From the NCBI RefSeq assembly GCF_038002165.1, contig NZ_JBBOBR010000001.1, positions 2,356,001 to 2,420,000 of the forward strand: a stretch of 64,000 nt of DNA, given 5' to 3'. The translations under genes were made by a program, and so were the position numbers. The notes under the pieces were generated by a model. That model was given only the letters and a program-made list of their open reading frames with translations, was not told the DNA's origin and did no database searches. This document shows positions 34,441-43,185 of the stretch, one piece after another. Position 1 is the stretch's first letter; each line of letters starts with the position of its first letter. This stretch comes from Cytobacillus sp. FSL H8-0458. Its GTDB lineage: Bacteria > Bacillota > Bacilli > Bacillales > Cytobacillaceae.

Positions 34441-35487
34441 TTACTTCACCCCCTTTTTGCTGATACGGTCAATAAAGATGCGAATCATATAGCTTGCTGC
34501 AACAAAGAACACGATAAGAGCAATGATAATATCAACCAGTTCATTTGGAACTCCAGCTTCAAGCGGCATGTTTAGGGCTCCGACCTTCAAGCTTCCGAAT
34601 AGCAATGCTGCAAAAATAATTCCAATTGGACCATTCCCGCCTAAGAGTGCTACCGCAATTCCGTCAAAACCTACTCCGGTAAAGCCGCCCTTAATGGCTG
34701 CATAGCCGAATGTACCCAGCGCTTCCATCGCACCCGCAAGTCCTGCAAATGCTCCTGAGATGACCATTGATAGAATGATATTTTTGCTGACGCTCATGCC
34801 TGCATATTCAGATGCATGCTGGTTAAAGCCTACAGCGCGCAATTCGTATCCCTTAGATGTTTTTTCTAATAGGAACCACATAATAAACACACATGCTAAA
34901 GCAATTAAAATTCCCCAATGCAGACGAGAATAATCAGTTAATCCCTCAAGAAACGGGGAACGCAATGATGCAGATTCTGCAATCATCTCGGTCCGGTCAC
35001 TTTTTTCTGAAAGAACCGTCCGGATTATATAGTTGGTTACATGCAGGGCCACATAGTTCATCATGATCGTGACAATTACTTCATGCACTTTGAACTTGGC
35101 TTTCAAAAGGCCCGGTATGAATGCCCACAGCGCACCAGCAGCTGCAGCTGCGAGAACCGCGAGAGGCAGATGGATGATTTTAGGAAGTTCAAATGCAACT
35201 CCTACCCAAACAGCTGCAAGCCATCCAACGATCAGCTGTCCTTCAACACCAATATTAAATAAGCCTGTACGAAAGGCAAATGCAACTGCCAAACCGGCAA
35301 GAATATAAGGTGTGACCTGTCTGACTACTTCACCAGTGTAGTAGATTTCGCCAAAAGCACCGTTCCATAGTGCAATAAATGCAGATCCGGCATTATATCC
35401 TGTTGCTATCATAATGATTGTACCTACTAACACCCCGAGCAGAACGGCAACTAGAGGTACGACAATATTCTTCATGCGATTAGACAT
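34441..35487 (-). CDS. nupP: Nucleoside ABC transporter permease NupP
   Basis: A second permease of the same superfamily (348 residues from the ATG at 35485-35487) with NIGVEGQLIVGWLAAVWVG near residue 78 and GAFAGLAGAMEALGTFG near residue 243. The chosen ATG overlaps the nupO stop by eight bases and has GGGTGG upstream; a GTG four codons earlier (35499) is the alternative. With NupQ it forms the membrane channel. Confidence 0.9.
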   Translation of the reverse strand: MSNRMKNIVVPLVAVLLGVLVGTIIMIATGYNAGSAFIALWNGAFGEIYYTGEVVRQVTPYILAGLAVAFAFRTGLFNIGVEGQLIVGWLAAVWVGVAFELPKIIHLPLAVLAAAAAGALWAFIPGLLKAKFKVHEVIVTIMMNYVALHVTNYIIRTVLSEKSDRTEMIAESASLRSPFLEGLTDYSRLHWGILIALACVFIMWFLLEKTSKGYELRAVGFNQHASEYAGMSVSKNIILSMVISGAFAGLAGAMEALGTFGYAAIKGGFTGVGFDGIAVALLGGNGPIGIIFAALLFGSLKVGALNMPLEAGVPNELVDIIIALIVFFVAASYMIRIFIDRISKKGVK

Positions 35488-37015
35488 GGTTTTCGCCACC
35501 CGCTTCCTTCCGTTTAGATCCGGCCATCAATAAACCTAATTCTTGTTCAGTTGTTTGTTTCGGGTCAACTACTGCTACAATTTCCCCCTCATAAATAACT
35601 GCGATCCGGTCGCTGACATTTATAATTTCATCCAATTCGAATGAAATAAGCAGCACTGCTTTCCCCTGGTCGCGCTGTTCAATCAGACGCCTGTGAATGT
35701 ACTCAATTGCACCAACATCCAGGCCACGTGTCGGCTGAGCAGCGATCAGGAGATCCGGATTGCGGTCAATTTCTCGTCCGATTATGGCTTTCTGCTGGTT
35801 ACCGCCGGAAAGTGCCCTTGCAAGTGTATATTCACTTGGGGTTCTAACGTCAAATTCTTTAATAAGCTTTTTTGCTTTGCTGTAGATTTCTTTAAAGTTT
35901 AGAACACCTTTTTTAGAGAATGGAGCTTTGTAATAGGTTTGCAGAACCATATTTTCTCCTATTGGAAAATCGAGGACAAGTCCATGCTTATGACGGTCCT
36001 GAGGGATATGCCCTACACCAGTCTCCGTAACTTTACGAGGAGACATATTCACAATTTCTTTGCCATTCAATTTAATTGAACCGCTTTCAGACTTCCTCAA
36101 ACCAGTGATCGCTTCAATTAACTCTGACTGTCCATTCCCGTCTACACCGGCAATACCGACAATTTCACCTGCCCGTACATTGAGCTTGAGATTATTAACA
36201 ACACCAAGCCCCCGTGAATCTTTCACATTTAAATCATGAATCTCAAGCACCTGTTCCTGCGGCTTTGAGTCTGTTTTATCCGTTTTGAAAGTAACTTCCC
36301 TTCCCACCATTAAGCTTGCAAGTTCATTCGGATTTGTTTCAGTGACATTAACTGTACCGATTCCAACCCCTTTACGAATAACCGTTACCCGATCACACAC
36401 TTCCATAATTTCCTTCAGCTTGTGAGTGATTAGAATAATAGATTTGCCTTCGTGAATTAGAGTTTTCATAATCTGAATTAACTCTTTAATTTCCTGCGGA
36501 GTCAGAACAGCAGTAGGCTCATCAAAAATAAGGATTTCAGCACCCCGATATAGAGTCTTTAAAATCTCCACCCTCTGCTGCATTCCTACTGAAATATCGG
36601 AAATTTTCGCCTGAGGATCAACAGCAAGTCCATATCGCTCCGAAATCTCCCTGACTTCTTTCTCAGCCTTTTTAATATCTATTTTCCCGCCTTTGGTTGT
36701 TTCTTTTCCGAGAATAATATTTTCAGTGACAGTGAAACGGTCTACAAGCATGAAATGCTGGTGGACCATCCCGATGCCCAAGTCGTTTGCTATATTAGGA
36801 TCGGTGATGCGCACCGGTTTTCCTTTAACTTTAATTTCACCCTTTTCAGGCTGATATAGGCCAAAAAGGACGTTCATCAGCGTTGACTTGCCTGCACCAT
36901 TTTCGCCAAGCAGCGCATGAATTTCACCTGGTTTCAATTGAAGCGTGATATTATCATTAGCAACGATTCCAGGAAACTCCTTGCGAATGTTGAGCATTTC
37001 AATAACATAATCCAT
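35480..37015 (-). CDS. nupO: Nucleoside ABC transporter ATPase NupO
   Basis: The 511-residue protein has two ABC domains in tandem. The first has GENGAGKSTLMN near residue 38, the signature SVGMQQRVEILK and LIFDEPTAVLTPQE; the second has a modified Walker A region (VDGNGQSELIEAI) and signature ALSGGNQQKAIIGREI. This is the layout of sugar/nucleoside importers. The ATG at 37013-37015, eight bases after GGAGTG, is preferred over a GTG three codons upstream. A 220-base gap with a stem-loop separates it from nupN. Confidence 0.93.
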   Translation of the reverse strand: MDYVIEMLNIRKEFPGIVANDNITLQLKPGEIHALLGENGAGKSTLMNVLFGLYQPEKGEIKVKGKPVRITDPNIANDLGIGMVHQHFMLVDRFTVTENIILGKETTKGGKIDIKKAEKEVREISERYGLAVDPQAKISDISVGMQQRVEILKTLYRGAEILIFDEPTAVLTPQEIKELIQIMKTLIHEGKSIILITHKLKEIMEVCDRVTVIRKGVGIGTVNVTETNPNELASLMVGREVTFKTDKTDSKPQEQVLEIHDLNVKDSRGLGVVNNLKLNVRAGEIVGIAGVDGNGQSELIEAITGLRKSESGSIKLNGKEIVNMSPRKVTETGVGHIPQDRHKHGLVLDFPIGENMVLQTYYKAPFSKKGVLNFKEIYSKAKKLIKEFDVRTPSEYTLARALSGGNQQKAIIGREIDRNPDLLIAAQPTRGLDVGAIEYIHRRLIEQRDQGKAVLLISFELDEIINVSDRIAVIYEGEIVAVVDPKQTTEQELGLLMAGSKRKEAGGENHV

Positions 37016-37060
37016 TTGTTTCACTCCTTGCTCAAAATAAAGGAAATCATTAGTAGTAAG

Positions 37061-37071
37061 AGGTCAGACCT
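37061..37071. promoter_or_regulatory. Short palindrome upstream of nupO resembling the ymfC operator core
   Basis: AGGTCAGACCT is a perfect 11-bp palindrome 46 bases before nupO. Read on the minus strand it contains AGGTCTGA, which also occurs in the palindrome upstream of ymfC (39183-39200). A shared regulator site is possible but unproven. Confidence 0.3.
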
Positions 37072-37204
37072 TGAAATTTCTTAGAAAAACCTGGCCATAA
37101 AAGCCAAGCTCCTAAATAATATGAAAATCATTAGTGCATTAAAAATCTAAGTGAAATACAGAATTTATTCTGTCCTTCATTTAAACTTTTAATATCTTAA
37201 AACA

Positions 37205-37238
37205 GGAATAAGAGGCAGCAGTGCAACCTGCTTATTCC
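37205..37238 (-). terminator. Stem-loop between nupN and nupO
   Basis: GGAATAAG (37205-37212) pairs with CTTATTCC (37231-37238) just past the nupN stop codon, with TGTTTTAA following on the minus strand. It may be a partial terminator or a 3' stabiliser giving more binding protein than transporter, a common pattern in ABC importers. Confidence 0.5.
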
Positions 37239-37248
37239 CTAAAATTAA

Positions 37249-38355
37249 TTATTCAGCTGAGAAAGAAGCCAGTTCATCTTTTGAAGATGGAACAGTCAGG
37301 TCGCCATTCTTGATCTTTTCCTGCCATTCTTTAACTGCACCTTCGATTTCTGCTTTTGCAGATACTTCCGGGTTGATAGGAGCAAGGCCTACACCATCTT
37401 CAGCCAATCCGTAAGTAGTTGTTTCTCCGCCAGGGAAGCCGCCGTCTTTAGCTTTTGTAGAAAGGTCCTTAACAGCATTGTCTACACGCTTAAGAGCAGA
37501 TGTAAGGATAACATTGTGCTCTTTGCCATCGATTTCTACTACACCTTCAGCTGTCTGATCTGAGTCAACACCAATTGCCCAAAGTTCTCTTGCCGGGTCT
37601 TTCTTTTTCAGGTCACGAGCTTCCTTGAAAAGACCGTTTCCAGTTCCGCCGGCAGCATGGAAGATTACATCTACGCCAGAAGAGTACATTTTAGAAGCAA
37701 TTGTCTGACCCAATTCAGCTTTATCGAATGCACCAGCATATTGAACTTCTACTTTAATATCAGGGTTTACCGCTTGAACACCAGCAAGGAATCCAGATTC
37801 AAAACGCTCGATAACCGGAATTTCCATACCGCCGATGAAACCAATTTTGTTTTCTTTAGTTGCATTTGCTGCAGCAACACCTGCAAGGAATGCAGCTTCC
37901 TGCTCTTTAAACATGATGCTTGCTACGTTCGGCTGATCTACGACCGCGTCAACGATACCGAAATGAGAATCTTTTTGCTGCTGAGCAATCTCATTGATTG
38001 CACCTTCCATTAAGAAACCGATTCCAAAAACAAGATCAAAGTCCTGACGTGCTAATGTATTCAGGTTTGTAGAATAGTCAGCATCTGACTGTGATTGAAG
38101 ATAGTCAAATCCGCCTTTTCCTTTTTCAAGTCCATTTTCGTCACCAAATGCTTTTAAACCTTCCCAAGCAGATTGGTTAAATGATTTATCATCTACACCG
38201 CCGACATCTGTTACCATCGCTACAGAGAATGCTTTTTCTTTATCGTCTCCGCCAGCTGTTTCTCCGCCTTTTTCTTCACTTTTGCCGCAAGCACCCAGAA
38301 TCGTTCCAGCAGCAAGAACTAAAGATAGCGCCAATCCAAATTTACGCTTTTTCAA
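37249..38355 (-). CDS. nupN: Nucleoside-binding lipoprotein NupN (BMP family)
   Basis: The 368-residue protein has a lipoprotein signal peptide ([22 protein letters not shown], cleaved before Cys23), then a Gly/Glu-rich tether and the PnrA/BMP domain ([22 protein letters not shown] near residue 48; [22 protein letters not shown] near residue 174; [14 protein letters not shown] near residue 234). It is the extracytoplasmic binding protein of the NupOPQ importer. ATG start behind AGGGGGTACC. Confidence 0.94.
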   Translation of the reverse strand: MKKRKFGLALSLVLAAGTILGACGKSEEKGGETAGGDDKEKAFSVAMVTDVGGVDDKSFNQSAWEGLKAFGDENGLEKGKGGFDYLQSQSDADYSTNLNTLARQDFDLVFGIGFLMEGAINEIAQQQKDSHFGIVDAVVDQPNVASIMFKEQEAAFLAGVAAANATKENKIGFIGGMEIPVIERFESGFLAGVQAVNPDIKVEVQYAGAFDKAELGQTIASKMYSSGVDVIFHAAGGTGNGLFKEARDLKKKDPARELWAIGVDSDQTAEGVVEIDGKEHNVILTSALKRVDNAVKDLSTKAKDGGFPGGETTTYGLAEDGVGLAPINPEVSAKAEIEGAVKEWQEKIKNGDLTVPSSKDELASFSAE

Positions 38356-38427
38356 GGTTGGTACCCCCTAAGAAATTGTTTTTGCATTAGCGGAATGAAT
38401 GATTGTGTTTTCTTGCATCCCAAAAAG

Positions 38428-39153
38428 CTAAATTCTCTTTCTGAGAACATGGAAACTGAACTTATCAGCTCTGAAATAATTGACCGAATAAAGAATCGGA
38501 GTATCCGCTTCATCGAAATGCATCTGCTTTAATACAAGCAGTGCAGTTTCCGGGTCACATTCCAGAATAGGGGAAATTTTCTCGTGATAGCCAATAGGCT
38601 CGATTTGAGCAACAGCATAAGTGATTTTCCGGTTTGCCTCCTCTTCAAGCATTTTGAGGATCGACTCCTGTTCGTGGGAAAATGTGTCCGGAAGAATATT
38701 CTCAGGAACTTTATCCACACAATAAACGACCGGTTCACCATTGGCTGTTCTAACCCGCTCAATCACGGCAATTTCCTGGTCTGAAGCACATGAGAATCTG
38801 CGGATATCATCTTCAGTCGGCCCCAAAGTTACAGAACTTAAGAAAACGGTTCCCGGCTTCATCCCTGCCTGCAAAATCATGTTTGTGACACTATTAAGCT
38901 GTTCGATGCCGGATGTAAATAGCGGCTTTGCATTGACAAAGGTGCCTACACCGTGACGGCGGATGATGACGTTTTCTTCTTCAAGAATGCGCAGCGCCTC
39001 CCGCAGTGTGGCTCTGCTGACACCAAGTTGTTTGGCAAGATCAAATTCGGACGGAAGCTTTTCTTTTTCTTTATAAACTCCATCTTCAATGTCTTGTTTT
39101 AATCGATCGATGACTTGCAAATATAAATGCCGGTTATCTGACTTAATAGACAT
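38428..39153 (-). CDS. ymfC: GntR-family transcriptional regulator YmfC
   Basis: The 241-residue protein has an N-terminal winged helix of the GntR type ([40 protein letters not shown], residues about 34-73) and a C-terminal UTRA (HutC-like) effector domain ([41 protein letters not shown]). UTRA domains bind small ligands. The ATG at 39151-39153, eight bases after GGAGG, is preferred to a TTG five codons earlier. It lies upstream of nupNOPQ in the same orientation, 72 bases before nupN, so it may control the importer and itself; a palindrome lies in its leader. Confidence 0.92.
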   Translation of the reverse strand: MSIKSDNRHLYLQVIDRLKQDIEDGVYKEKEKLPSEFDLAKQLGVSRATLREALRILEEENVIIRRHGVGTFVNAKPLFTSGIEQLNSVTNMILQAGMKPGTVFLSSVTLGPTEDDIRRFSCASDQEIAVIERVRTANGEPVVYCVDKVPENILPDTFSHEQESILKMLEEEANRKITYAVAQIEPIGYHEKISPILECDPETALLVLKQMHFDEADTPILYSVNYFRADKFSFHVLRKRI

Positions 39154-39182
39154 GCAGGGTTCCTCCAACTTCAGTTCTCAAG

Positions 39183-39200
39183 ACATCAGACCTCTGATGT
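39183..39200. promoter_or_regulatory. Palindromic putative operator of ymfC
   Basis: ACATCAGA-CC-TCTGATGT has perfect eight-base arms. It lies between the candidate -10 (39226-39231) and the ymfC start, about 20-36 bases into the transcript, and has no T run after it, so an operator (autorepression) is more likely than a terminator. Confidence 0.55.
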
Positions 39201-39225
39201 TCAATCATTCCTACTAATCGAAAAT

Positions 39226-39234
39226 ACTATAACA
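39226..39234 (-). promoter_or_regulatory. Extended -10 promoter element of ymfC
   Basis: TGTTATAGT on the minus strand matches TGnTATAAT except one base, 73 bases before the ymfC start. No convincing -35. Confidence 0.4.
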
Positions 39235-39332
39235 CTTTTTACCCAATAAAGAAATAGAAATTTATCAATTTGTCGAAAAAAGGTGAAAAGAACAAAATGT
39301 TTGTGAATCCCTCTGTACCAATTCTTTTTTTC

Positions 39333-39341
39333 TGGTATAAT
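39333..39341 (+). promoter_or_regulatory. Plus-strand extended -10 promoter with no known gene
   Basis: TGGTATAAT is an exact extended -10 element on the plus strand. Its predicted start point (about 39348) coincides with a perfect cre site. The -35 region is poor. Confidence 0.5.
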
Positions 39342-39348
39342 ACTACTT

Positions 39349-39362
39349 TGAAAACGATTACA
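39349..39362 (+). promoter_or_regulatory. Perfect cre (CcpA) site
   Basis: TGAAAACGATTACA matches TGWAANCGNTNWCA at all 14 positions. Its position at the start point of the predicted plus-strand transcript is typical for CcpA repression. Confidence 0.7.
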
Positions 39363-39442
39363 TTTAAGGTATCTGCTAAAAATGCGCCAGACAAAAAACC
39401 TATTTTGTGATAAGCGGAAAGTACCATACCTCTTTCATTTTA

Positions 39443-39456
39443 TGTAAGCGCTTTTA
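39443..39456 (+). promoter_or_regulatory. Second cre-like site
   Basis: TGTAAGCGCTTTTA matches the cre consensus at 13 of 14 positions, 94 bases downstream of the first site. Confidence 0.6.
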
Positions 39457-39525
39457 GTAGTATGGCATATTGAACTTTATTTTTTTTATTGCCTTCATTT
39501 TTAAGCATATATCTTCCTAATACAT

Positions 39526-39560
39526 TAAAAAAAATGGCCGTCCGAAGACTGGCCATTTTT
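39526..39560 (-). terminator. Terminator of spoIIIE, apparently bidirectional
   Basis: AAATGGCC (39532-39539) pairs with GGCCATTT (39551-39558), with an inner GTC-CGAA-GAC. A run of A on the left and TTTTT on the right gives T runs on both strands, so it can end spoIIIE (minus) and the candidate plus-strand transcript. Confidence 0.85.
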
Positions 39561-39582
39561 GAATATGTCATGCTTATTATTT

Positions 39583-41922
39583 TTAAGAGCTTGCTTCTTC
39601 GGAAGGCTTGCCTTGCAGCACAGCTCTTGGCTTGCTGCCTTCATACGGTCCGACAATGCCCCTTGCTTCCATTTCATCAATCAGCCTTGCTGCTCTCGTA
39701 TAGCCGATCCTGAATCTCCTCTGAAGCATGGATACAGAAGCAGTCTGCATTTCCAATATCAATTCAACCGCTTCTTCATAAAGATCATCATCCACTTCTC
39801 CTGCTGCTTCCGGGATATCCTCTGGAATCATCTCTTCCTGATATTGTGCCTTCTGCTGGCCGATGACGAAGTCCACTATCTCTTCTACTTCTTCGTCTGA
39901 CAGAAAGGCTCCCTGTACACGGACTGGTTTAGAAGCACCTACAGGAAGGAAAAGCATATCTCCTCTTCCCAGAAGTTTTTCCGCTCCGCCCATATCCAGG
40001 ATGGTTCTTGAATCTGTCATCGAAGAAACAGCAAACGCAATTCTGGAAGGTATATTCGCTTTAATTACACCTGTGATAACATCCACTGACGGACGCTGGG
40101 TTGCGATGATCAAATGGATGCCTGCCGCCCGTGCCATTTGTGCAAGGCGCGTGATTGCGTCTTCGACATCGGAGGATGCCACCATCATTAAGTCTGCAAG
40201 CTCGTCCACTATAACAACAATATACGGCAGAAGGGGCTGCTGTGCTTCCTCCTCGGCATTATGTCTTTTTACATACTCATTATAGCCTTCGATATTTCTT
40301 GTGCCAGTATGGGAGAAAAGTTCATAGCGCCTTTCCATCTCATTGACAACTTTCTGCAGAGCCTGAGCTGCTTTCTTCGGGTTTGTCACTACCGGTGCCA
40401 GTAAATGAGGAACCCCATTGTAAACATTCAATTCCACCATCTTAGGGTCAATCATCATTAATTTTACTTCATGTGGTTTTGCCCTCATCAAAATGCTGGT
40501 AATGATTCCGTTAATACAAACACTCTTCCCGCTTCCTGTCGCGCCGGCAACAAGAAGATGGGGCATTTTGTTGAGTTCTGCGAGGACAGCTTCTCCGGTG
40601 ATATCACGGCCGAGCCCGATCATAAGCTTGGAGTCCGGCTTGTCATTTTGTTTGGATTCAATTACTTCTCTTAGAGAAACCATCGCCACTTCAGAGTTAG
40701 GGACTTCTATACCAATAGCTGATTTACCCGGGATAGGTGCTTCGATCCGGATATCCTTAGCTGCCAATGCCAGTGCCAAATCATCATTAAGACTAACGAT
40801 TTTGCTTACCTTTACACCAACATCAGGATGCACCTCATATTTAGTAACTGCCGGTCCTAAATGAACCTGTGTCACCCTTGCTTTTACTCCAAAACTCTGA
40901 AATGTTCTTTCGAGCTTAGCAGCATTCGCGTGGATAAGCTCATATTCACCACTTTGGTCAGTTTGTCTTGGCAGTTTTAAAAGTCTGATAGGAGGCAGCT
41001 CGTAGTCTTTGTTTTCCACTTCTGTAAACGTGATTGGCGGCGCATTCTCATCCTCCGGCTCTGCGACTGCCATTTCATGAGGCAGATCAGAAGCTGCTTC
41101 CCCGGGATCATCCTGATAAGCTCTTTCGGCAAAGCTTGATATAATTGGTTCGGGAGTTGGTTCAGATACCTGTTCAGAAGAATTATTAATCGTTATTACC
41201 GTTTCAGGTTCTTCTTCCTGCTGAAGAGCGTGCTGTTCTTCTTCTCTTCTTGAGTGTCTTTCCTCCCGTCTTTCTCTGCCTTTTTGTTTCCATTCTTTCA
41301 TGTCATCTATAAAAGCAGCCCATTGTTTCTTGCAGAAATTCAGAATTGCGGCCATCATTTTCCCTGCAGCATCTCCGAATGTTTTTCCTGTTATTAGTAC
41401 AAAACCGATAATAATTAATAAAAAGGCTACAATTTTTGAACCTGCTTCATCAAAAAGATAATAAAAGAGGGCGAAAAAAATAGCCCCAAGCATTCCGCCG
41501 CCTAAATCGGTTGTGCTTGTTTCTCCCCGGACTTCCATCCGGAATAGTTCCCATGTATTGGCTATTACACTCGGATCATCAAACTTCCCTCCATTTGAGA
41601 GAAGCTGAAATAATGTTACATGACTCAACAGCAGCAGGGAGCTGATGATGAGATAAATACCGATTAATTTAGTGTGGAACAGGTAGGGAAGTGCCCTCTT
41701 CCACATCAGATAACCTGAAAAGATAACGAGTCCAATCAGGCTGAGCATGTACCATTCTCCCATAAAGAAACGGAAAAAAAGCACCGTTGCATTCCCGACC
41801 GCTCCGAGCCTTGCAATTGATATTACCGCAAGTGCCAGCAGAATCAGGGCAATTAATTCAAATTTCATCGTCCGTTTCAATGTTTCGTTCTTTTTAGACT
41901 TTCTTTTCTTTCTTTTGGCCAT
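39583..41922 (-). CDS. spoIIIE: DNA translocase SpoIIIE (FtsK family)
   Basis: SpoIIIE pumps the chromosome into the forespore. The 779-residue protein has four to five N-terminal membrane segments (residues about 20-180), a charged linker (200-310), the motor domain with Walker [16 protein letters not shown] near residue 455 and Walker [14 protein letters not shown] near residue 572, and a C-terminal gamma winged helix ([21 protein letters not shown]) that reads orienting DNA sequences. ATG start. It follows ylzJ by 165 bases with a hairpin between. Confidence 0.96.
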   Translation of the reverse strand: MAKRKKRKSKKNETLKRTMKFELIALILLALAVISIARLGAVGNATVLFFRFFMGEWYMLSLIGLVIFSGYLMWKRALPYLFHTKLIGIYLIISSLLLLSHVTLFQLLSNGGKFDDPSVIANTWELFRMEVRGETSTTDLGGGMLGAIFFALFYYLFDEAGSKIVAFLLIIIGFVLITGKTFGDAAGKMMAAILNFCKKQWAAFIDDMKEWKQKGRERREERHSRREEEQHALQQEEEPETVITINNSSEQVSEPTPEPIISSFAERAYQDDPGEAASDLPHEMAVAEPEDENAPPITFTEVENKDYELPPIRLLKLPRQTDQSGEYELIHANAAKLERTFQSFGVKARVTQVHLGPAVTKYEVHPDVGVKVSKIVSLNDDLALALAAKDIRIEAPIPGKSAIGIEVPNSEVAMVSLREVIESKQNDKPDSKLMIGLGRDITGEAVLAELNKMPHLLVAGATGSGKSVCINGIITSILMRAKPHEVKLMMIDPKMVELNVYNGVPHLLAPVVTNPKKAAQALQKVVNEMERRYELFSHTGTRNIEGYNEYVKRHNAEEEAQQPLLPYIVVIVDELADLMMVASSDVEDAITRLAQMARAAGIHLIIATQRPSVDVITGVIKANIPSRIAFAVSSMTDSRTILDMGGAEKLLGRGDMLFLPVGASKPVRVQGAFLSDEEVEEIVDFVIGQQKAQYQEEMIPEDIPEAAGEVDDDLYEEAVELILEMQTASVSMLQRRFRIGYTRAARLIDEMEARGIVGPYEGSKPRAVLQGKPSEEASS

Positions 41923-42000
41923 ATTATCACCTTATCATTGTTCTTATTAACAGCATCATCAAAATTCCATTATGTAATACATCACGTCTGTTATCGAAAG

Positions 42001-42029
42001 AAGAAGCAGCCATTTTTTGGCTGCTTCTA
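42001..42029 (-). terminator. Hairpin between ylzJ and spoIIIE
   Basis: An 11-bp stem (42002-42012 with 42018-42028, AGAAGCAGCCA) and 5-base loop, with only a short T-rich tail (TCTTTCG) on the minus strand; probably a terminator of tepA-ylzJ. Confidence 0.65.
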
Positions 42030-42087
42030 AAGTTACTTTAATTATATCATAACGATTCCTAGTTAAGGTGTTTTTTGAAAGGATTTA

Positions 42088-42309
42088 TCAGCTTAACTGC
42101 GTTAAAGTGATCATGGACCCGGGAGTGTATCTTTCATTCATATAATGAGTAGGATCGCTGCTCATGATTCTTAAAATGCGGCATTCCTGTCCTGCATTCA
42201 TTTCAACCAGGAGTGGGATTCCTTCATATGAGACAATTTTCTGCTTACCGAAATCGTCCTGCTCATTTTGGTAAATGAGTTCTTGCGGCATCATTGTATA
42301 AAGGATCAT
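42088..42309 (-). CDS. ylzJ: YlzJ-like small protein
   Basis: A 73-residue protein of the YlzJ family, found between tepA and spoIIIE in Bacilli. It begins [13 protein letters not shown] and contains GIPLLVEMN and [16 protein letters not shown]. No membrane segment. The function is unknown. Its ATG overlaps the tepA stop codon by four bases (ATGA), so it is translationally coupled to tepA. Confidence 0.88.
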   Translation of the reverse strand: MILYTMMPQELIYQNEQDDFGKQKIVSYEGIPLLVEMNAGQECRILRIMSSDPTHYMNERYTPGSMITLTQLS

Positions 42310-43058
42310 TGAACCATCACTTCTTCTTTTGGTTTATTCATATCAATCAGCTCGTTCAGCTTTGCGAGCGCAGGCCCGACCCCGCCTACTTCATCAATCA
42401 GTCCATATTCAACAGCATCCCTGCCGACCACATTGGTCCCAATATCCCTGGTCAGGTTGCCTTTATCAAACATAAGGTCTTTAAATTTCTGTTCGGATAT
42501 ATTGGAATGCTTCGTTACAAAATTAATTACCCGATCCTGCATTTTATCCATATACTCAAACGTTTGCGGCACACCGATTACCAGGCCGGTCAATCTGATA
42601 GGATGGATGGTCATCGTAGCTGTCTCTGCAATAAAAGAATAATCGCATGATACCGCAATAGGAACACCAATGGAATGGCCGCCTCCAAGGACGATAGAGA
42701 CTGTTGGCTTAGACAATGAGGCAAGCATTTCTGATATTGCCAGCCCAGCTTCCACATCGCCGCCTACAGTATTCAAGATAACCAAAAGACCTTCTATTTT
42801 CGGGTTTTGCTCAATCGCGACGATCTGAGGGATTAAATGCTCATATTTTGTTGTTTTATTTTGCGGCGGAAGCTGAAGATGCCCTTCCACCTGTCCAACA
42901 ATGGTCAAACAGTGAATTTTGGAATCCTGAGACAGCTGGGGTACATTTGTTTGTCCAAGCTGCTGAATTTTCTCCATAAGGGCAGATGGTTTATCCTCTT
43001 TCGGCTGTTCTTGCCCTTCTCCTCCCTCATTGCGGGTATTTTTCAAATCGTTTTCCAT
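42306..43058 (-). CDS. tepA: TepA, ClpP-like translocation-enhancing peptidase
   Basis: TepA belongs to the ClpP/SppA superfamily of serine peptidases and was described in B. subtilis as aiding presecretory protein export. The 250-residue product has [21 protein letters not shown] near residue 100, the nucleophile region [13 protein letters not shown] near residue 132 and [11 protein letters not shown] with the histidine near residue 155. An N-terminal polar segment (about 30 residues) is not conserved. The ATG at 43056-43058, nine bases after AAGGGAG, is preferred to a start 31 codons upstream that runs through the rnjB terminator. Confidence 0.92.
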   Translation of the reverse strand: MENDLKNTRNEGGEGQEQPKEDKPSALMEKIQQLGQTNVPQLSQDSKIHCLTIVGQVEGHLQLPPQNKTTKYEHLIPQIVAIEQNPKIEGLLVILNTVGGDVEAGLAISEMLASLSKPTVSIVLGGGHSIGVPIAVSCDYSFIAETATMTIHPIRLTGLVIGVPQTFEYMDKMQDRVINFVTKHSNISEQKFKDLMFDKGNLTRDIGTNVVGRDAVEYGLIDEVGGVGPALAKLNELIDMNKPKEEVMVQ

Positions 43059-43141
43059 CCTTATTTCTCCCTTCAAGCAATATATTGTTAGTATGAACGC
43101 GTGATCATTTTTCATGCGCATTATTGCCTGAGGGGCAAGAT

Positions 43142-43178
43142 CAAAAAACACAGCCCGGCAATCGATGCGGGCTGTGTT
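43142..43178 (-). terminator. Terminator of rnjB
   Basis: An 11-bp stem (43147-43157 with 43168-43178, AACACAGCCCG) with 10-base loop and TTTTTTGA on the minus strand, eight bases after the stop codon. Confidence 0.88.
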
Positions 43179-43185
43179 CTAACTG

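Larger units (their letters stand above)
39348..39561 (+). ncRNA. Candidate CcpA-controlled small RNA or micropeptide transcript
   Basis: Between the plus-strand promoter at 39333-39341 and the bidirectional hairpin at 39532-39558 a transcript of about 210 bases is predicted. It carries two cre sites and no recognised gene. One 21-codon ORF (39382-39447) exists but its ribosome site (AAGG, 12 bases away) is weak. The evidence is the coincidence of promoter, cre and terminator; no homologous RNA was recognised. Confidence 0.35.

Noticed and set aside
39239-39427. 62-residue minus-strand open frame between spoIIIE and ymfC
   Set aside because: It lies opposite the cre-controlled promoter, is rich in Phe and Leu as expected for AT-rich non-coding DNA, and lacks a ribosome site.
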